In this document: one piece after another, positions 1 to 9,100 of the stretch
Numbering within the stretch: position 1 is the stretch's first letter
Layout: every line of letters starts with the position of its first letter
From: Parabacteroides sp. PFB2-10
GTDB lineage: Bacteria > Bacteroidota > Bacteroidia > Bacteroidales > Tannerellaceae
NCBI RefSeq assembly: GCF_029893085.1
Contig: NZ_JARXWI010000001.1
Span: 372,001-436,000, forward strand
Direction of reading: 5' to 3'
Length of the DNA: 64,000 nt
Program-made: the position numbers and the translations under genes
The notes under the pieces: model-generated
Told to the model about the DNA's origin: nothing
The model's input: only the letters and a program-made list of their open reading frames with translations
Databases searched by the model: none

Positions 1-1542
1 TACGACAGCAAAGCATTTAAGAAATCGGTCGGTCTGAACGGGGTGGGTATCAAGGCGGTCAACGCGTTGAGCAGCTATTTCCAGATCACCAGCTACCGCG
101 ATGGCGAAGGGAAGCAGGCGGAGTTCAGCCGGGCGATCCTGACCGAAGAAAAAGATATCGCGCATACCGAGGAGAACAACGGCACGATGACCTACTTCGT
201 GCCCGACAAAGAGATCTTCCGCGACTACCAATACAAAGAGGAATTCATTGAGAATCTATTGAAAAACTATGTGTTCCTCAATTCCGGCCTGACGATCCTG
301 TTCAACGGGAAGAAGTTTTATTCGCGCAACGGGTTGGTTGACCTATTGAACGAGAATATGACCACCGATGCCTTGTACCCGATCATTCACCTGAAAGGGG
401 AAGACATCGAGGTGGTGATCACGCATAGTAACCAGTATGGGGAAGAGTATTATTCGTTTGTCAACGGGCAACATACCACGCAGGGCGGGACACACCTTTC
501 GGCCTTCCGTGAGTCGTTGGGGCGCGTTATCAAGGAGTATTACACCAAAAACTTTGAATATTCGGATATCCGCGCGGGTATCGTGGCGGCTATCAGCGTA
601 AAAGTGGAAGAGCCGGTATTCGAAAGCCAGACAAAGACCAAACTGGGATCCAAAGATATGGGGCCGGGAGGCGTGACGGTGGCTAAGTTTATCGGCGACT
701 TCATCAAAAAGGAGCTCGACAACTACCTGCATAAAAACCCGGATACGTCGGAAGCGATGCTCAAAAAGATTATGGAATCGGAGAAAGAGCGTAAAGCCAT
801 TGCCGGCGTCACCAAACTGGCGCGTGAACGAGCCAAGAAGGCGAACCTGCACAACAGGAAGCTGCGCGATTGCCGTTTGCACCTGAACGATGCCAAGGGA
901 GACAAGAAAGAAGAAACCTGTATCTTTATCACCGAGGGGGACTCGGCCAGCGGATCGATCACTAAAAGCCGCGATCCGAACCTGCAGGCGGTGTTTAGCT
1001 TGCGTGGAAAGCCGCTCAACAGCTTCGGGCTGACCAAGAAGATTGTTTACGAAAACGAAGAGTTCAACCTATTGCAGGCAGCGCTCAATATCGAAGACGG
1101 CCTGGAAGGGCTGCGCTACAATAAGGTGATCATCGCCACCGATGCCGATGTAGACGGGATGCATATCCGTTTATTATTGATTACCTTCTTCCTGCAATTC
1201 TTCCCCGACCTGATCAAAGGGGGGCATGTGTATATCTTGCAGACACCTCTGTTCCGCGTGCGCAACCGCCAGAAAACCTGGTACTGCTATTCGGAAGAGG
1301 AACGTCTGGCGGCGATCAAGGCAGCGGGCAAGAATCCGGAGATCACCCGATTCAAAGGATTGGGCGAGATATCACCGGATGAGTTCCGTAACTTTATCGG
1401 AGCGGATATGCGCCTCGACCCCGTTACGATGAAGAAAGAGGACTCCGTAAAAGATATGCTTGAGTTCTATATGGGCAAAAACACCATGGAACGTCAGGTG
1501 TTTATCATCGATAACTTAGTTGTAGAAGAAGATATCGCATGA
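1..1542 (+). CDS. parE: DNA topoisomerase IV subunit B (5' end outside window)
   Basis: ATP-dependent type IIA topoisomerase subunit that with ParC unlinks daughter chromosomes. The frame is open from base 1, so the ATP-binding N-terminus lies upstream; 513 residues are visible. The visible part starts in the GHKL/transducer region ([13 protein letters not shown]) and contains the Toprim domain, with EGDSASGS from about visible residue 312 and DADVDGMH from about 381, which supply the metal-binding acidic residues. ParE rather than GyrB is chosen because the Toprim motif reads [15 protein letters not shown], whereas GyrB usually has EGDSAGG; this is a family-level judgement. The stop overlaps the coaD start (ATGA), implying translational coupling in a parE-coaD-S41 peptidase operon common in Bacteroidales. 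Confidence 0.92.
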   Translation, partial: YDSKAFKKSVGLNGVGIKAVNALSSYFQITSYRDGEGKQAEFSRAILTEEKDIAHTEENNGTMTYFVPDKEIFRDYQYKEEFIENLLKNYVFLNSGLTILFNGKKFYSRNGLVDLLNENMTTDALYPIIHLKGEDIEVVITHSNQYGEEYYSFVNGQHTTQGGTHLSAFRESLGRVIKEYYTKNFEYSDIRAGIVAAISVKVEEPVFESQTKTKLGSKDMGPGGVTVAKFIGDFIKKELDNYLHKNPDTSEAMLKKIMESEKERKAIAGVTKLARERAKKANLHNRKLRDCRLHLNDAKGDKKEETCIFITEGDSASGSITKSRDPNLQAVFSLRGKPLNSFGLTKKIVYENEEFNLLQAALNIEDGLEGLRYNKVIIATDADVDGMHIRLLLITFFLQFFPDLIKGGHVYILQTPLFRVRNRQKTWYCYSEEERLAAIKAAGKNPEITRFKGLGEISPDEFRNFIGADMRLDPVTMKKEDSVKDMLEFYMGKNTMERQVFIIDNLVVEEDIA

Positions 1543-1997
1543 AACGTATCGCGCTTTTCCCCGGCACATTCGACCCGTTCACCGTTGGGCATCAGTCCTT
1601 GGTGAGGCGAGGGCTGGAACTGGTGGATGAGATCATCATCGCCATCGGTATCAATGAGAAGAAGCAGACCTACTTTCCGCTGGAAAAACGGTTGGAGGGT
1701 ATCGAAAAACTATACCGGGAGGAACCGCGCGTCCGGGTGATGTCGTATGATTCGTTGACGGTAGACTTTGCCGAACAGGTAGGTGCCCGCTTTATTTTGC
1801 GTGGCATACGAACGGTAAACGATTTTGAATACGAAGAAAGCATAGCCGACGTGAACCGGAAACTCAGCGGGATCGAGACATTCCTGCTTTTCACCGAACC
1901 GGAACATACCCATATCAGTTCGAGTATCGTGCGCGAATTATTGCGTTACGGAAAAGACATATCCATGTTTGTCCCGAAAGAGACAGAACTATATTGA
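1539..1997 (+). CDS. coaD: Pantetheine-phosphate adenylyltransferase
   Basis: Transfers AMP from ATP to 4'-phosphopantetheine, the penultimate step of coenzyme A synthesis, in the cytosol. The 152-aa protein has the nucleotidyltransferase motif [10 protein letters not shown] near the N-terminus (T/HxGH signature), the [14 protein letters not shown] segment that lines the pantetheine pocket in the family, and the C-terminal ISSSIVREL motif. Length matches the usual 150-165 aa. The ATG lies inside the parE stop (4-bp overlap), and the next gene follows after 19 bp, so the three genes probably share a transcript. Confidence 0.96.
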   Translation: MKRIALFPGTFDPFTVGHQSLVRRGLELVDEIIIAIGINEKKQTYFPLEKRLEGIEKLYREEPRVRVMSYDSLTVDFAEQVGARFILRGIRTVNDFEYEESIADVNRKLSGIETFLLFTEPEHTHISSSIVRELLRYGKDISMFVPKETELY

Positions 1998-2016
1998 CCA
2001 TTTAGGAGTAGAAAAA

Positions 2017-3615
2017 ATGAAGAGAATCGTATGTATGTGCCTGCTGGGCGCCATTGCTTTTTCGGCCTTGGCCCAGAATCAGAATAATATGGAAGCGCGT
2101 AAGCTGCAAATGGCTTTGTACGCTATTTCCAATCTATACGTCGACCCGGCGGATGAGAAGAAGCTGGTAGAGGATGCCATCATTGGTATGCTGGAGAAAC
2201 TGGATCCCCATTCCAACTATATGGATCCGGAAGAGACCAAAGAGATGACCGAACCTTTGCAGGGAAATTTCGATGGTATCGGTATTCAGTTCAATATGTT
2301 GACCGATACCTTATATGTGATACAGGTGATTCCCGGCGGACCGTCGGAGAAGGTAGGTCTGATGGCGGGCGACCGCATCATCATGGTCAACGACACATTG
2401 GTGGCCGGTGTGAAGATGAAAACCAATGATATCATGAAGCGTCTGCGGGGAAAGAAAGGGACGGAGGTGACGGTCGACGTACAACGTGGCAAAAGTTCCG
2501 AGTTGATAAAGTTTCATATTATCCGCGATAAGATACCGGTGTACAGCTTAGATGCCGCTTATATGGTTGATAAGACCACCGGTTATATCAAATTGAACCG
2601 CTTTGCTCTCTCATCGATGGAAGAATACCAAGAGGCTTTCGCCAAATTGCAGAAGAAAGGCATGAAGGATCTCATCCTGGACTTGCAGGGCAATGGCGGG
2701 GGATACCTGAATGTGGCGATCGATCTGGCCGATGAATACTTAGACAAAGGCAAGCTGATTGTCTACACCGAAGGCAACCAGCAGCCCCGTGAGGAGGGGA
2801 AAGCGACCCCTCGCGGCGACTTTGAGCAAGGGAAGCTGGTGGTTCTGGTCGACGAAGGATCGGCATCCGCCAGCGAAATCGTAGCCGGAGCTATCCAGGA
2901 TTGGGATCGTGGTGTGATCGTGGGACGCCGTACGTTCGGCAAAGGATTGGTGCAAAAGCCTATCCCGCTGCCCGATGGTTCGATGATACGCCTGACTGTT
3001 TCACGCTATTTCACGCCGGCCGGCCGTTCGATTCAGAAGCCCTATGAGAATGGAAAGGGCGAAGACTATGCCCACGACCTGATTGACCGCTATAACCGGG
3101 GCGAACTCATGAGCGCCGATAGCATTCATTTCCCCGACTCTATGAAGTTCACCACATTGGTGACCGACCGTGTTGTGTATGGCGGTGGTGGCATTATGCC
3201 CGATATCTTCGTGCCAGTCGATACCACCAGGTCGTCACTCTACCACCGCAAGGTGGTTGCTGCCGGCCTTGTCAACCGGGTGGCTATGAACTACCTGGAT
3301 GAGAACCGCAAGGAGATGACGCGTAAATACAAATATTTCAATGTCTATAAAGATGAATTTGTCGTGCCGCAAAGTATGCTCGACGAACTGATCCGGCTGG
3401 CAACAGAAGCGGATATCGAGTATGACGAGGAGCAGTTCCTTCTGGCCAAAGAGCTGATCACGCTTCAGCTGAAAGCCTTAGTTGCCCGCGATATGTATGA
3501 GATGAATGAATATTTCCAGATCATCAACGACGAAAACGATAGTCTCCAGGCCGCCCTCCGGCTTATTCATGAGGAGGGGGCTTATGAGAAGGCGCTGAAA
3601 CAAATTGGTAATTGA
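2017..3615 (+). CDS. S41 family C-terminal processing peptidase
   Basis: Exported serine protease of the CtpA/tail-specific family, probably acting on envelope proteins. The ATG at 2017 is preferred over an in-frame upstream codon because AGGAG lies about 9 bases upstream (2004-2008) and the product then begins with a clean signal peptide ending SALAQ. The 532-aa protein has a PDZ domain (about residues 80-160, GIGIQF...GDRIIMVND), then the S41 core with the Ser nucleophile in DEGSASASEIVAGA and the general-base Lys in RRTFGKGLVQ. The C-terminal helical extension is typical for Bacteroidales homologues. It is the last gene of the parE-coaD operon. Confidence 0.93.
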   Translation: MKRIVCMCLLGAIAFSALAQNQNNMEARKLQMALYAISNLYVDPADEKKLVEDAIIGMLEKLDPHSNYMDPEETKEMTEPLQGNFDGIGIQFNMLTDTLYVIQVIPGGPSEKVGLMAGDRIIMVNDTLVAGVKMKTNDIMKRLRGKKGTEVTVDVQRGKSSELIKFHIIRDKIPVYSLDAAYMVDKTTGYIKLNRFALSSMEEYQEAFAKLQKKGMKDLILDLQGNGGGYLNVAIDLADEYLDKGKLIVYTEGNQQPREEGKATPRGDFEQGKLVVLVDEGSASASEIVAGAIQDWDRGVIVGRRTFGKGLVQKPIPLPDGSMIRLTVSRYFTPAGRSIQKPYENGKGEDYAHDLIDRYNRGELMSADSIHFPDSMKFTTLVTDRVVYGGGGIMPDIFVPVDTTRSSLYHRKVVAAGLVNRVAMNYLDENRKEMTRKYKYFNVYKDEFVVPQSMLDELIRLATEADIEYDEEQFLLAKELITLQLKALVARDMYEMNEYFQIINDENDSLQAALRLIHEEGAYEKALKQIGN

Positions 3616-3645
3616 TAATAGATAATTGATATTTTTTCATCCTCT

Positions 3646-3680
3646 CCATTATCCATTATCCATTATCCATTATCCATCAT
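3646..3680. repeat. 7-bp tandem array before first chromate transporter
   Basis: Four perfect CCATTAT units (3646-3673) followed by a degenerate fifth unit CCATCAT whose last bases run into the ATG of the downstream gene. The upstream bases 3609-3635 also step in heptads (TAATTGA, TAATAGA, TAATTGA). It is one of several 7-bp-phased arrays at gene junctions in this window. Confidence 0.8.
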
Positions 3681-4218
3681 GTTCACTCTCTTCCTCTCTT
3701 TCGCCAAAATTGGCCTGTTTACTATCGGTGGAGGCTACGCGATGCTTCCATTGATCGAACGTGAGGTGGTGCGCCGCGGGTGGATCACGCAGGAGGAGTT
3801 TATTGATCTTTTCTCGGTTGCTCAGTCACTCCCGGGCGTTTTTGCCGTCAATATATCCATCTTCGTAGGGTATAAGATACGGAAACTCCCGGGAGCTATG
3901 GTCTGCGCCCTGGGTACCATCCTGCCTTCTTTCCTGATAATTCTGTTGATCGCGCTCTTCTTTACACGCGTGGCCGATAATGAGATCGTCGAGAGAGTGT
4001 TTAAAGGCATACGTCCGGCGGTTGTGGCATTGATTGCCGTTCCGGTGATTACCACGGCTCGTACGCTTCGCCTGAAGGGGTGGATCCTTCTTATTCCGCT
4101 GATTACTGCGTTACTGATCTGGTTGGCTGGCTTCTCGCCTGTCTGGATCATTCTGGCTGCCATACTGGGTGGTTTGGGTTACACCTTCCTCATCGGGGAG
4201 AAAATAAAGAAACACTGA
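3679..4218 (+). CDS. Chromate transporter, first half-size subunit
   Basis: Short-chain ChrA-type membrane protein (179 aa), one half of a two-gene chromate (CHR) transporter. It carries the CHR signature near the N-terminus (FAKIGLFTIGGGYAMLPLIEREVV) and the SLPGVFAVNISIFVGYK segment, with about five hydrophobic membrane spans. The family includes chromate/sulfate antiporters; the physiological substrate in gut Bacteroidales is not established. The partner starts 2 bp after the stop, so the two halves should be co-translated and probably form a heterodimer. The start codon is embedded in a 7-bp repeat array. Confidence 0.85.
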   Translation: MFTLFLSFAKIGLFTIGGGYAMLPLIEREVVRRGWITQEEFIDLFSVAQSLPGVFAVNISIFVGYKIRKLPGAMVCALGTILPSFLIILLIALFFTRVADNEIVERVFKGIRPAVVALIAVPVITTARTLRLKGWILLIPLITALLIWLAGFSPVWIILAAILGGLGYTFLIGEKIKKH

Positions 4219-4219
4219 T

Positions 4220-4771
4220 ATGATCTGGCTGGAACTCCTATATGTCTATCTGAAGATCGGCCTCTTTGGTTTTGGCGGGGGCTATGCGATGCTTTCGCTT
4301 ATCCAGGCGGAGGTGGTCGATAAATATGGCTGGATCACCCTGCAGGAGTTTACCGATATTGTCGCCATCTCCCAGATGACCCCCGGCCCGATCGGCATCA
4401 ACAGCGCCACCTATATCGGCTATACGGCCATCCATAACGCGGGTTATTCTATGTCGATCAGCGTTCTGGGCTCGGTATTGGCCACCTTTGCCGTATGCCT
4501 CCCCTCGTTTATCCTTGTGTTGGCTATCTCCTATTCGTTTGCACGCGTGAAGAAAAACAAATATGTGGAAGCGGCTTTCGTCGGATTGCGTCCGGCGACG
4601 GTTGGCCTGATAGCGGCTGCCGCCCTGATGCTGATGAATCACGAGAACTTTATCGACTACAAAAGCTATATCATCTTCGCTGTTGCCTTCGGAATGACCT
4701 GGAAGTTTAAGATCCATCCGATCCTGATGATCCTATTGGCCGGGGTGGCGGGGCTAATGCTTTATAATTAA
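4220..4771 (+). CDS. Chromate transporter, second half-size subunit
   Basis: Paralogous second half (183 aa) of the CHR pair. The N-terminal FGFGGGYAMLSLIQAEVV repeats the signature of the first half, followed by ISQMTPGPIGINSATYIGY, the conserved PGP motif region, and four or five further hydrophobic spans ending at MLYN. Tandem short ChrA genes usually have opposite membrane topologies and act together; this is family knowledge not visible in the sequence. The stop is built into a downstream 7-bp repeat (TAATTAA) in the convergent intergenic region facing glmS. Confidence 0.85.
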   Translation: MIWLELLYVYLKIGLFGFGGGYAMLSLIQAEVVDKYGWITLQEFTDIVAISQMTPGPIGINSATYIGYTAIHNAGYSMSISVLGSVLATFAVCLPSFILVLAISYSFARVKKNKYVEAAFVGLRPATVGLIAAAALMLMNHENFIDYKSYIIFAVAFGMTWKFKIHPILMILLAGVAGLMLYN

Positions 4772-4906
4772 GAATTAAGAATGAGGAATGAAGAATGAAG
4801 AATGAAGAATTGGTTGTTCGCAATTGCTTTGCATTTTGTTCCAATTCTTCATTGCTTTACGCTTCGCTAAGCGATCTTCGATTCTTTATTCATCATTCTT
4901 CATTCC
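4765..4906. repeat. Heptad array and inverted repeat between convergent genes
   Basis: From 4765 the sequence steps in 7-bp units (TAATTAA, GAATTAA, GAATGAG, three GAATGAA, GAATTGG). A 13-bp perfect inverted repeat joins AATGAAGAATTGG (4801-4813) to its complement at 4841-4853. Bases 4880-4906 hold the array again in opposite orientation. The folded transcript would be a long stem between the convergent chromate transporter and glmS genes and may act as a bidirectional terminator, although no classical T-run follows. Confidence 0.65.
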
Positions 4907-6744
4907 ACCGTTACCGACTTCGCCAGATTGCGTGGTTGATCCACATTTTTCCCTTTGCAAACGGCGATATGGTAGGCTAAGAGTTGCAAGGGAATGGAAG
5001 CAATCAGCGGCTCAAGGCATTCTAATGTGGGAGGGAGCGTGATGCAATAATCCGCCAAACGGGTTACTTCCGTATCTCCTTCCGTGACAAGGGCAATGAT
5101 CTTTCCCTGTCGCGCTTTGATTTCCTGTATATTGCTGAGCACCTTCTCGTACAATCCATCGCGCACGGCAATCACCACCACCGGCATTTCGGCATCGATC
5201 AACGCAATAGGGCCATGTTTCATCTCGGCTGCCGGATAGCCTTCGGCATGGATATAGGAGATCTCTTTCAGCTTCAGCGCGCCTTCAAGGGCGACCGGAT
5301 AGCTGTAGCCCCTGCCCAAGTAGATGAAATTGCGAGCGTATGTAAAGATAGGCGCCAGGGCGGCTATCGATTCGTTCAGCGTTAGTAGTTGCTTCATCTT
5401 TCCGGGAATAAGCGACAGTTCCCGAATAATCTTTTCGAACAGCTGGTCATCCATGGTCTTTTTCTCGCGGGAAAGCGTCAGTGCCAACAGGGTCAACACC
5501 GTGACCTGTCCGGTAAATGCCTTCGTGGAGGCAACCCCCACCTCCGGTCCTACATGGATATAGGAGCCGGTATGTGTCGCCCGTGCAATGGATGAGCCGA
5601 CATTGTTGCATATACCATAGATAAACGCCCCCTGCCGTTTCGCCTGTTCCACGGCCGCCAGCGTATCGGCCGTCTCGCCCGATTGGGAGATGGCAATGAC
5701 CACATCCTCCGCACCGATCACCGGCTCTGCATAACGAAACTCCGAAGCATAGGCCACCTCCACCGGGATACGGCAAAAATGTTCGATCAGTTGCTTCCCG
5801 ATCAAGGCCGCATGCCAGGAGGTGCCACAGGCAATGATCACATAGCGGCGCGCCTGCAACAGCCGCTCTTTATGTTCTTCTACCGCCGACAGAAACACAC
5901 GCATCTCCGCCGGTTGAATTCTTCCCCGCATGCAGTCACTGATGCAATCGGGCTGATCGAATATCTCTTTGAGCATGAAATGAGGGAAACCGCCTTTCTC
6001 CAGCTGAGTCAGATCCATCTCTACCTCCTGGATTTCAGGGGTTGTCTGTATATTATGCAGGTCAACGATCCGAAGTTCCTTTCCACGTTGCAGAACAGCC
6101 ACCTCCTCATCTTTCAGGTAAACCATTTTCTTGGTGTATTCCACCAGCGGAGTAGCATCCGAAGCGAGGAAAAACTCCTCCTCGCCTATCCCCACCACCA
6201 GTGGACTACTCTTACGCGCCGCAACAATCATATCGGGATGCTCGCGATCGATCACTGCGATCGCATAGGCGCCCACCACCACACGCAACGCCAGTTGCAC
6301 GGCAGTCAATAGATCCGTATGCTCTTTTTGTTGAATATATTCAATCAGGTAAACGAGCACTTCGGTATCGGTCGAGCTACGGAAGGCATAGCCTTTTGCC
6401 TGTAATTTGTTTTTCAGCGTCGCGTAATTCTCTATAATGCCATTATGCACCAAGGCCAGGCGTCCGCTGGGCGAAGCATGCGGGTGGGCATTCTCCGTGC
6501 AGGGTTCTCCGTGCGTCGCCCACCGGGTATGGGCGATCCCATTCGAACCGGACATATCCTGGCCGTTCACGAAACTTTCCAGTCCGGCCACTTTACCTTT
6601 TGTCTTGTAAATTGACAATTCTCCCCGGGGGTTAAGCAAAGCCATTCCGGCACTATCGTACCCCCTGTATTCCAATCTCTTTAAACCTTTAAGTAACACC
6701 GGATAAGCCTCCCGCTCTCCCAGATAGCCTACTATTCCACACAT
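4900..6744 (-). CDS. glmS: Glutamine--fructose-6-phosphate aminotransferase (isomerizing)
   Basis: Makes glucosamine-6-phosphate from fructose-6-phosphate and glutamine, the entry step to UDP-GlcNAc for peptidoglycan and lipid A. The 614-aa protein starts MCGIVGYLG, with Cys2 as the N-terminal glutaminase nucleophile after Met removal. It has the class II amidotransferase domain (about 1-220), then two SIS sugar-isomerase domains (ACGTSWHAALIGK; YLGRGYSYPVALEGALKLKEISYIHAEGY), and the conserved C-terminus DQPRNLAKSVTVE. Length is normal. It appears monocistronic; I see no glmS ribozyme-like leader in the 128 bp upstream, as expected outside Firmicutes. Confidence 0.97.
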   Translation of the reverse strand: MCGIVGYLGEREAYPVLLKGLKRLEYRGYDSAGMALLNPRGELSIYKTKGKVAGLESFVNGQDMSGSNGIAHTRWATHGEPCTENAHPHASPSGRLALVHNGIIENYATLKNKLQAKGYAFRSSTDTEVLVYLIEYIQQKEHTDLLTAVQLALRVVVGAYAIAVIDREHPDMIVAARKSSPLVVGIGEEEFFLASDATPLVEYTKKMVYLKDEEVAVLQRGKELRIVDLHNIQTTPEIQEVEMDLTQLEKGGFPHFMLKEIFDQPDCISDCMRGRIQPAEMRVFLSAVEEHKERLLQARRYVIIACGTSWHAALIGKQLIEHFCRIPVEVAYASEFRYAEPVIGAEDVVIAISQSGETADTLAAVEQAKRQGAFIYGICNNVGSSIARATHTGSYIHVGPEVGVASTKAFTGQVTVLTLLALTLSREKKTMDDQLFEKIIRELSLIPGKMKQLLTLNESIAALAPIFTYARNFIYLGRGYSYPVALEGALKLKEISYIHAEGYPAAEMKHGPIALIDAEMPVVVIAVRDGLYEKVLSNIQEIKARQGKIIALVTEGDTEVTRLADYCITLPPTLECLEPLIASIPLQLLAYHIAVCKGKNVDQPRNLAKSVTVE

Positions 6745-6872
6745 ATCAACTTGCTTCTTTTTATTCTGTTATACAATCTATTTGCCATAATAAATACGAA
6801 AAACGAAACAAAATATTGTAATAACAACCAATAAAATGACATAATGTTTTTCAATAGGAGAGAAAAAAAGTA

Positions 6873-7421
6873 CTAAGGCGTCACCTGTTCGGTAAGCAAT
6901 TCCCCTGTTTCCATGTCTTTTCCGCGCAGCTCAACATACTCCACACTTAGAGAATCTTTGGGTTTCGCCTGTACATATAAAGAATGCAAGATGGCAGGAC
7001 GGTTATTGATCTGAATCACGCAAACATATTTCCCGTTAAGCTTCCGGATTCTCAACACACGCCCGGAGTAGGCCGTAAGGGTGATCTGGGCGCTGTCCTC
7101 TCCCGAGGCAACCAGTTTATAGCCATAGGCCATACGTCGCTGAATGGCCGTCAGCCCTTTCCGTTTACCCGGTGCCTCTTCCCGGTCGATCCAATAGACA
7201 TCCAACGGCTTTTTGCTGTCCAATTTTCCCTCCGTCAGATGTGCGTCATAGCATACCAGATTCCGGTTCTTACTGCGCTCTATATGGAAGAGACGGTTCT
7301 CCGTCGGATAAAATACCTCCTGTGCCCATAGGTTCAGCGGCAATACACAGCACAGCCAAACGGGAAACAACCTCCGGAACAATGCGAATCGAATGTTTCT
7401 TTTTCTCTCCATAATATCCAT
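6873..7421 (-). CDS. DUF4833 domain secreted protein
   Basis: Exported protein of unknown function. The start at 7421 (MDIMERKRN) is chosen over a longer reading because it gives a signal peptide (RLFPVWLCCVLPLNLWAQ) right at the N-terminus; a start three codons later (7412) is equally possible. The body matches my memory of the DUF4833 family: IERSKNRNLVCYDAHL, then PLDVYWIDREE and LTAIQRRMAYGYKL, a compact beta-rich domain of about 150 residues. No catalytic motif is evident. It lies upstream of glmS on the same strand but 128 bp away, so co-transcription is uncertain. Confidence 0.75.
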   Translation of the reverse strand: MDIMERKRNIRFALFRRLFPVWLCCVLPLNLWAQEVFYPTENRLFHIERSKNRNLVCYDAHLTEGKLDSKKPLDVYWIDREEAPGKRKGLTAIQRRMAYGYKLVASGEDSAQITLTAYSGRVLRIRKLNGKYVCVIQINNRPAILHSLYVQAKPKDSLSVEYVELRGKDMETGELLTEQVTP

Positions 7422-7519
7422 TCTTTCTGTTTTGTAAATATAACAGTCCAAACCGGACAAAGGATTATAAGAGAAGAAAAATTTGAAAGACAATGCCAAC
7501 TAAGGGATAGATATTTGCC

Positions 7520-7708
7520 TTATAGCCTTTTGTGTATAAACTTGTCGAAAAAGGCTTCCTGATAAATATTTCCTATGGCTACGGCATGATTTTTAATGTA
7601 TACATCGTTGTTGTCGAACGAATCGATGTGTTGCAAATTGACAATGTATGACTTATTGATCCGGAAGAATTGTTTTCTGAGTAGCTTCTCATGAATGTTT
7701 TTTAGGTT
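7520..7708 (-). pseudogene. Truncated LytTR response-regulator C-terminus
   Basis: Reading the minus strand from 7708 to a stop at 7522-7520 gives about 62 residues with LytTR DNA-binding domain features (EKLLRKQFFRINKSYIVN, then DVYIKNHAVAIG). The receiver domain and the start of the LytTR domain are absent, and a stop codon precedes the fragment where the transposase remnant begins. It therefore looks like a regulator gene cut by an insertion sequence, with the 5' part lost. The LytTR gene at 52.1-52.8 kb differs in sequence, so this is not a simple copy of it. Confidence 0.75.
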
Positions 7709-7710
7709 TT

Positions 7711-8109
7711 AAGCTACATATAATCATCAATGGTAAAGGCGAGATCATAAACTTTGTCATCATTCAAGGCAATGTAGATGATAGGAAACTTTTGTCCATG
7801 GATAGTTTCATAGAAAAGGCATCCGGCAAACTTTATGCTGATAGGGAATGTATTCCCAGAAACTCAAAGAGATCTTATTCGTCGATGGCATCCACTTTGT
7901 TTATAAAATGAGAAACTATATGAAAGGAGGAGAAATTCCATTAGCCAACCGAATCCTGCTTCGTGAGCGGGAGTGATTGAATCTGTTAATGATGAATTGA
8001 AAAACATATACCAGATTGAGCACACCAGACACCACTCTTTTACTAATTTCACATAGAACTCGAGTTGATTAACATTTTTTATAGTTTTTGTTTGCAGCCT
8101 TTTGCTTAA
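7711..8109 (+). pseudogene. IS982-family transposase remnant, frameshifted
   Basis: Three frames together give an IS982-type DDE transposase C-terminal half: KLHIIINGKGEIINFVI and GNVDDRKLL in the first, LFVDGIHFVYKMRN and LANRILLRERE after a frameshift near 7860, and ESVNDELKNIYQIEHTRH after another near 7970, with a further shift near 8050 before FCLQPFA. The N-terminal half and both inverted terminal repeats are missing or unrecognisable. Its left edge abuts the LytTR stub directly, suggesting an old insertion followed by deletion. It cannot encode an active enzyme. Confidence 0.8.
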
Positions 8110-8151
8110 AGGCTTCATCTACATATGTGTAAGCAGAAAAGAAATAATATT

Positions 8152-8904
8152 ATGTTGATGAAAAGTATGGAAAAGTTGAAGTTAATATTAATAGCTGGGA
8201 TTATCAGTGCATCCCTGCTATTTCAATCCTGTTCGAATGACGACGGCTACTCGCTGGGCGATTACTGGTTAAGCGTAGCAACAGTTGAATCTCTGGATGG
8301 AGGAAGTCATTATTTTAAAATGGATAATGGTACGACCCTTTGGCCGGCAGCGGGTTATTATCTGGGACATAATTTGGCAGTAGGTCAGCGAACCTGGTTG
8401 AATTTCACTATTTTGAGTGATAAGAAAGACGGTTTCGACCATTACGTAAAAGTAAATGGTGTTGATCCGATTCTGACCAAAGAGATTGCAGAAGACAAAG
8501 GAGAGGAGAATGACTCGTATTATGGCACCGATCCGGTAGCTGTCAAGGACATATGGGTCGGAGGCGGATATTTGAATGTGATTTTCAAATTCAACTACGG
8601 TGGTATGCAAAAGCATTTTATCAATTTGTTGCCCGTAACGGATAGTGAGAATCCGTATGAAGTGGAATTCCGCCATCATGCCTATAAGGATCCTGCAGAA
8701 GCAGCTGTTGCCGGGATCGTTTGTTTCGACCTTTCTTCCCTACCGAAAACGGAGGGTGAAACGGTAAAGCTGAAGGTTCACTTTAAAACGTTCAATGGAG
8801 AAAAGACGTTTGAACTGGAGTACAATTCGGACAAAGAGACTGTTACGGAAGAAAAATCCGGAAACACGTCCCTAAATATAAATTTTTTTGAGACAATTAA
8901 CTAG
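8152..8904 (+). CDS. NigD-like lipoprotein
   Basis: Surface or periplasmic lipoprotein of the Bacteroidales NigD-like family, of unknown biochemical function; the original NigD belongs to a bacteriocin-related locus. Start codons at 8152, 8158 and 8167 are all possible; each gives a lipoprotein signal with lipobox LLFQSC followed by acidic SNDD. The mature part (about 225 aa) has an N-terminal small beta domain (YWLSVATVESLDGGSHYFKMDNGTTLWPA) and a C-terminal Ig-like region, the usual NigD layout. It stands alone behind the IS982 remnant and ends with a terminator-like hairpin at 8951-8979. Confidence 0.7.
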   Translation: MLMKSMEKLKLILIAGIISASLLFQSCSNDDGYSLGDYWLSVATVESLDGGSHYFKMDNGTTLWPAAGYYLGHNLAVGQRTWLNFTILSDKKDGFDHYVKVNGVDPILTKEIAEDKGEENDSYYGTDPVAVKDIWVGGGYLNVIFKFNYGGMQKHFINLLPVTDSENPYEVEFRHHAYKDPAEAAVAGIVCFDLSSLPKTEGETVKLKVHFKTFNGEKTFELEYNSDKETVTEEKSGNTSLNINFFETIN

Positions 8905-8950
8905 AAACCTTCCCACATAACTTTTATTTTTATCATTTAGTTCAGGGAGA

Positions 8951-8979
8951 GAGGCGTCGCGATGATGCCTCTTTTTTTT
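8951..8979 (+). terminator. Rho-independent terminator
   Basis: GAGGCGTC (8951-8958) pairs with GATGCCTC (8964-8971), with one G-U pair across a 5-base loop, followed by eight T residues (8972-8979). It closes the NigD-like gene. Confidence 0.85.
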
Positions 8980-9100
8980 GTTTGCACCGTTTGTACGACT
9001 GCGCTTTAACTGCCTCATCTGCGTGCAGTCATACTATAAAAAGAAGTTTTATCCTATCTTTATGCAACATTCTCCGATCGACCATCGTATATAGAAATGA

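Noticed and set aside
4238-4717. 159-codon antisense frame opposite the second chromate transporter
   Set aside because: The plus-strand gene has family signature motifs; the antisense product is low-complexity and without a recognisable start context.
5683-6312. 209-codon open frame on the plus strand opposite glmS
   Set aside because: It lies wholly antisense to a clear glmS with conserved motifs, has no recognisable domain, and follows the codon pattern of the real gene.
6745-6872. Possible glmS ribozyme leader
   Set aside because: No ribozyme-like conserved core or extended pairing is visible, and that ribozyme is known mainly from Firmicutes.
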